Source of the DNA: Palsa-739 sp036512155
GTDB taxonomy: Bacteria > Actinomycetota > Thermoleophilia > Gaiellales > Gaiellaceae
DNA length: 64,000 bases
Assembly (NCBI GenBank): GCA_036512155.1
Contig: DATCBD010000039.1
Span: 1 to 64,000, forward strand
Direction: 5' to 3'
Made by a program: the position numbers and the translations under genes. This document shows, piece after piece, positions 61,996-64,000 of the stretch. The number at the start of each line of letters is the position of its first letter. Position 1 is the stretch's first letter. The notes beneath the pieces are model-generated. The model was not told the origin of the DNA, made no database searches, and saw only the letters and a list, made by a program, of their open reading frames with translations.

Positions 61996-63150
61996 ATGGC
62001 GCGGATCCTGCTCGGAGTCAGCGGCGGCATTGCGGCCTACAAGGCTTGCGAGGTCTGCCGGCTGTTCGTGAAGGGCGGGCACGAGGTCGTGCCGCTCGTC
62101 ACGCCCGGGGCGGAACGCTTCGTCACCGCCGAGACCTTCCGTGCGCTCGCGCGCCGACCGGCCGGAGACGACGTCTATCTGCACCTGACGCGCGCCGACC
62201 TTCTCGTCGTGGCGCCGTGCACCGCGAACACCCTGGCCAAGCTCGCGCACGGGCTCGCGGACAACGTCCTGACCGAGGCGGCGCTCGCGCACCGCGGGCC
62301 GGTCCTCGTCGCTCCGGCGATGAACCCGCGCATGTGGTCGCACCCGGCAACGCGCGCGAACGCGGAGGCGTTGCGCGCCCGCGGCATCGTGCTCATCGGT
62401 CCCGATGAGGGCGAGACGGCCGAGGGCGAGCTCGGCGTGGGGAGGATGGTCGAGCCGGACGAGATCGTGCGCGCGGCCGAAGAGCTGCTCGCCGGCAACA
62501 GCAAGCTGAAGGGGAAGCGGGTGCTCGTCTCCGCGGGAGGGACGCGCGAGCCGATCGACACGGTGCGCTTCGTCGGGAACCGCTCGTCGGGACGCATGGG
62601 TGTTGCGCTTGCGGCGGAGGCGCGGCGGCGCGGCGCGCACGTGACCCTGCTCGGGGCCAACCTCGCCGTGCCGGCGCCCCTCGGTGTCGAGCTCGTCGAG
62701 ACGCCGACCGCGGCCGACCTCGAGCGGGAAGCGCTCGAACGCGGTACCGACGCCGACGTCGTCGTCATGGCGGCGGCCGTCGCCGACTACCGCCCGGCAC
62801 TCGCCCTCGCCGGGAAGCGGCCGAAGGACACCGCCGCGTGGACCGTCGAGCTCGAGCCGACCACCGACGTGCTCGCAACGCTCGGCGCCGCGAAACATCC
62901 CGGCCAGATTCTGGTCGGCTTCGCCGCCGACGAAGGCGAGCCCGGCCTCGCCCGCGCACGCGCGAAGCTCGACCGCAAGAACGCCGATCTCTTCGTCTAC
63001 AACGACGTCGGGCGGGCGGACATCGGATTCGACTCCGCCGCCAACGAGGTGACGCTGATCGCGGCGAACGGCGAGCGGGCAGTCCCGAAGGCGCGGAAGG
63101 ACGAGATCGCCGCGGCGATCCTCGACGAAGTCGAGAAGCTGATCCACTGA
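61996..63150 (+). CDS. coaBC: Bifunctional phosphopantothenoylcysteine decarboxylase / phosphopantothenate-cysteine ligase
   Basis: This 384-residue enzyme makes 4'-phosphopantetheine precursors for CoA. The flavoprotein half has VSGGIAAYKACEVCR, APAMNPRMWSHPAT and EGELGVGRM; the ligase half has VSAGGTREPIDTVRFVGN and RSSGRMGVALA, with KxKK-like GKRPKDTAAW. The ATG is preceded by GGGAGG about 10 nt away. The gmk-rpoZ-coaBC order is typical of actinobacteria. Confidence 0.96.
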   Translation: MARILLGVSGGIAAYKACEVCRLFVKGGHEVVPLVTPGAERFVTAETFRALARRPAGDDVYLHLTRADLLVVAPCTANTLAKLAHGLADNVLTEAALAHRGPVLVAPAMNPRMWSHPATRANAEALRARGIVLIGPDEGETAEGELGVGRMVEPDEIVRAAEELLAGNSKLKGKRVLVSAGGTREPIDTVRFVGNRSSGRMGVALAAEARRRGAHVTLLGANLAVPAPLGVELVETPTAADLEREALERGTDADVVVMAAAVADYRPALALAGKRPKDTAAWTVELEPTTDVLATLGAAKHPGQILVGFAADEGEPGLARARAKLDRKNADLFVYNDVGRADIGFDSAANEVTLIAANGERAVPKARKDEIAAAILDEVEKLIH

Positions 63151-63848
63151 ACGCCGTCGTGATGGCGGCCGGGGAGGGGACGCGCATGCGTCCACTGACC
63201 GAGCGCTGGCCGAAGCCCGTGCTGCCGATCGACGGGCGCCCGGTGATCGCCACGCTGCTGCGCGAGCTCGCCGCCGCGGGTTGCGCGCTCGTAGTCGTCG
63301 TCACCGGCCACCTGGCGGAGCAGGTCGAGGAGCTCATCGGCGACGGCAGCGCGTTCGGCCTCGAGATTCGCACCGTGCGGCAACCCGGCGTGCTCGGCTC
63401 CGCCGACGCGGTGCAGCGCGCGCTCTCGGCGGGCATCGAGCTTCCCTGCGTCGTCCTCGCCGCCGACACGGTGTTCACCGCCGGCGACGTCGGGGTGTTC
63501 GCGCAGGCGTTCACCCGCTCGGGCGCCGCCGGCGCGATGAGCGGCCGGCGCGATCCACCCGCCGAGTTCCCGCACCGCGCCGCGTTGAAGATCGTCGACG
63601 GCCTCGTCGTGAAGCCGATCGACGACGATCCGACCAATCCGGTCGGGAGCGCGCCGCTGTGGGCGCTCGGGCCAGAGCTCCGTCCGTTCGTGGACGCGCT
63701 CACCGGCCCGCCGTTCGAGCTCGGCGTCGCCTTCGAGAACGCGATCGCGGCCGGGCTTCCGATCGCGGGGCTCGAGATCGGGAGAACACGGGACTTGACG
63801 TATCCGATTGACTTGGTGAGGGAGAACTTCCCATACCTGGAGTCATGA
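63147..63848 (+). CDS. Sugar-nucleotide-type nucleotidyltransferase (GlmU/RmlA-like fold)
   Basis: This protein of about 233 residues has the signature VVMAAGEGTRMRPLTERWPKPVLPIDGRP, with the second Lys and the Asp in VVLAADTVFTAGD. The N-terminal beta strand NAVVMAAG is complete only if translation starts at CTG 63147, which overlaps the coaBC stop as CTGA. The GTG at 63159 or ATG at 63162 would cut that strand. The sugar substrate is unknown. It overlaps the next gene by ATGA. Confidence 0.85.
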   Translation: MNAVVMAAGEGTRMRPLTERWPKPVLPIDGRPVIATLLRELAAAGCALVVVVTGHLAEQVEELIGDGSAFGLEIRTVRQPGVLGSADAVQRALSAGIELPCVVLAADTVFTAGDVGVFAQAFTRSGAAGAMSGRRDPPAEFPHRAALKIVDGLVVKPIDDDPTNPVGSAPLWALGPELRPFVDALTGPPFELGVAFENAIAAGLPIAGLEIGRTRDLTYPIDLVRENFPYLES

Positions 63849-64000
63849 GCGAATCGACGTACAGCCTCTTCCAGCAAGGCAAGGAGCATCTGCAGCGCGG
63901 CATGCCGGCCCAGGCGACGGTGGCGCTGGAGAAGGCAAAGAAGCGCGAGCCGAACAAGGAATCGATCCGTGAGGCGCTCGGAATCGCGTACTTCCGGATT
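63845..64000 (+). CDS. TPR repeat protein, cut by the window edge
   Basis: Fifty-two codons are visible from ATG 63845 (ATGA overlap). The first TPR motifs are seen in YSLFQQGKEHLQRGMPAQAT and LEKAKKREPNKESIREALG. Coupling to the nucleotidyltransferase gene implies a common operon. The function is unknown because the protein continues beyond the window. Confidence 0.8.
   Translation, partial: MSESTYSLFQQGKEHLQRGMPAQATVALEKAKKREPNKESIREALGIAYFRI

Overview
The window is a 64 kb piece of a GC-rich chromosome packed with genes on both strands. Several features point to an actinobacterium: an actinobacterial-type integration host factor (mIHF), WhiA, an actinobacterial HemQ/ChdC, the order dgt-dnaG-tRNA-Asn, the block mihF-gmk-rpoZ-coaBC, and many genes whose start codon lies 6-10 nt behind a TAnnnT -10 box (leaderless transcription). 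Gene content and protein style suggest a deep-branching class such as Thermoleophilia (Gaiellales/Solirubrobacterales-like). That placement is inference from memory of the families, not from a search. No rRNA, CRISPR array, phage gene, transposase or plasmid function was seen.

Layout. 1-3.8 kb: a histidine phosphatase (cut by the edge), an SDR dehydrogenase, dgt-dnaG and tRNA-Asn. 3.9-7.4 kb: an orphan ABC substrate-binding protein divergent from a MocR-type regulator. 7.4-15.9 kb: an M32 carboxypeptidase, a secreted subtilase, tRNA-Leu, a peroxiredoxin with a small channel-like protein, membrane proteins, coproheme decarboxylase and a secreted GH-A-like glycosidase. 15.9-26.5 kb: uvrC, a G1 (eqolisin) peptidase, P5C dehydrogenase, MGMT, whiA and a tightly overlapping gap-pgk-tpiA-gpmI glycolysis operon. 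26.5-36.3 kb: an ECF sigma factor, a Ser/Thr kinase cluster, a TrkA-type channel, argS, glpX, class I aldolase, tRNA-Gly and corA. 36.4-39.6 kb: a membrane electron-transfer cluster (cytochrome-b-like, ferric-reductase-like, FMN-binding protein, ApbE). 39.5-47.4 kb: acyltransferase, tRNA-Arg, a DgcA/DgcN-like pair, a second GH-A-like protein, an SOS-controlled LysM peptide, a broken HD-GYP gene and an RNase Z-DUF2007 fusion. 47.4-52.3 kb: secreted proteins of unknown function and small enzymes. 52.3-60.8 kb: pyrR-pyrB-pyrC-carA-carB-pyrK-pyrD behind a PyrR-type leader hairpin. 60.8-64 kb: mihF-gmk-rpoZ-coaBC, a nucleotidyltransferase and a TPR protein cut by the edge.

The strongest unexplained structure is a family of four long intergenic palindromes (18878-19010, 29855-30019, 35153-35322, 41704-41836). 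They share a 13-nt core in the same orientation, and the three shared-core copies near genes have outer arms that differ by locus yet self-pair, with arms running into stop or start codons of neighbouring genes. The second highlight is a near-consensus promoter with two mutually inverted LexA boxes in front of an 80-residue membrane-anchored LysM peptide, which looks like a YneA-type SOS division inhibitor far from lexA.
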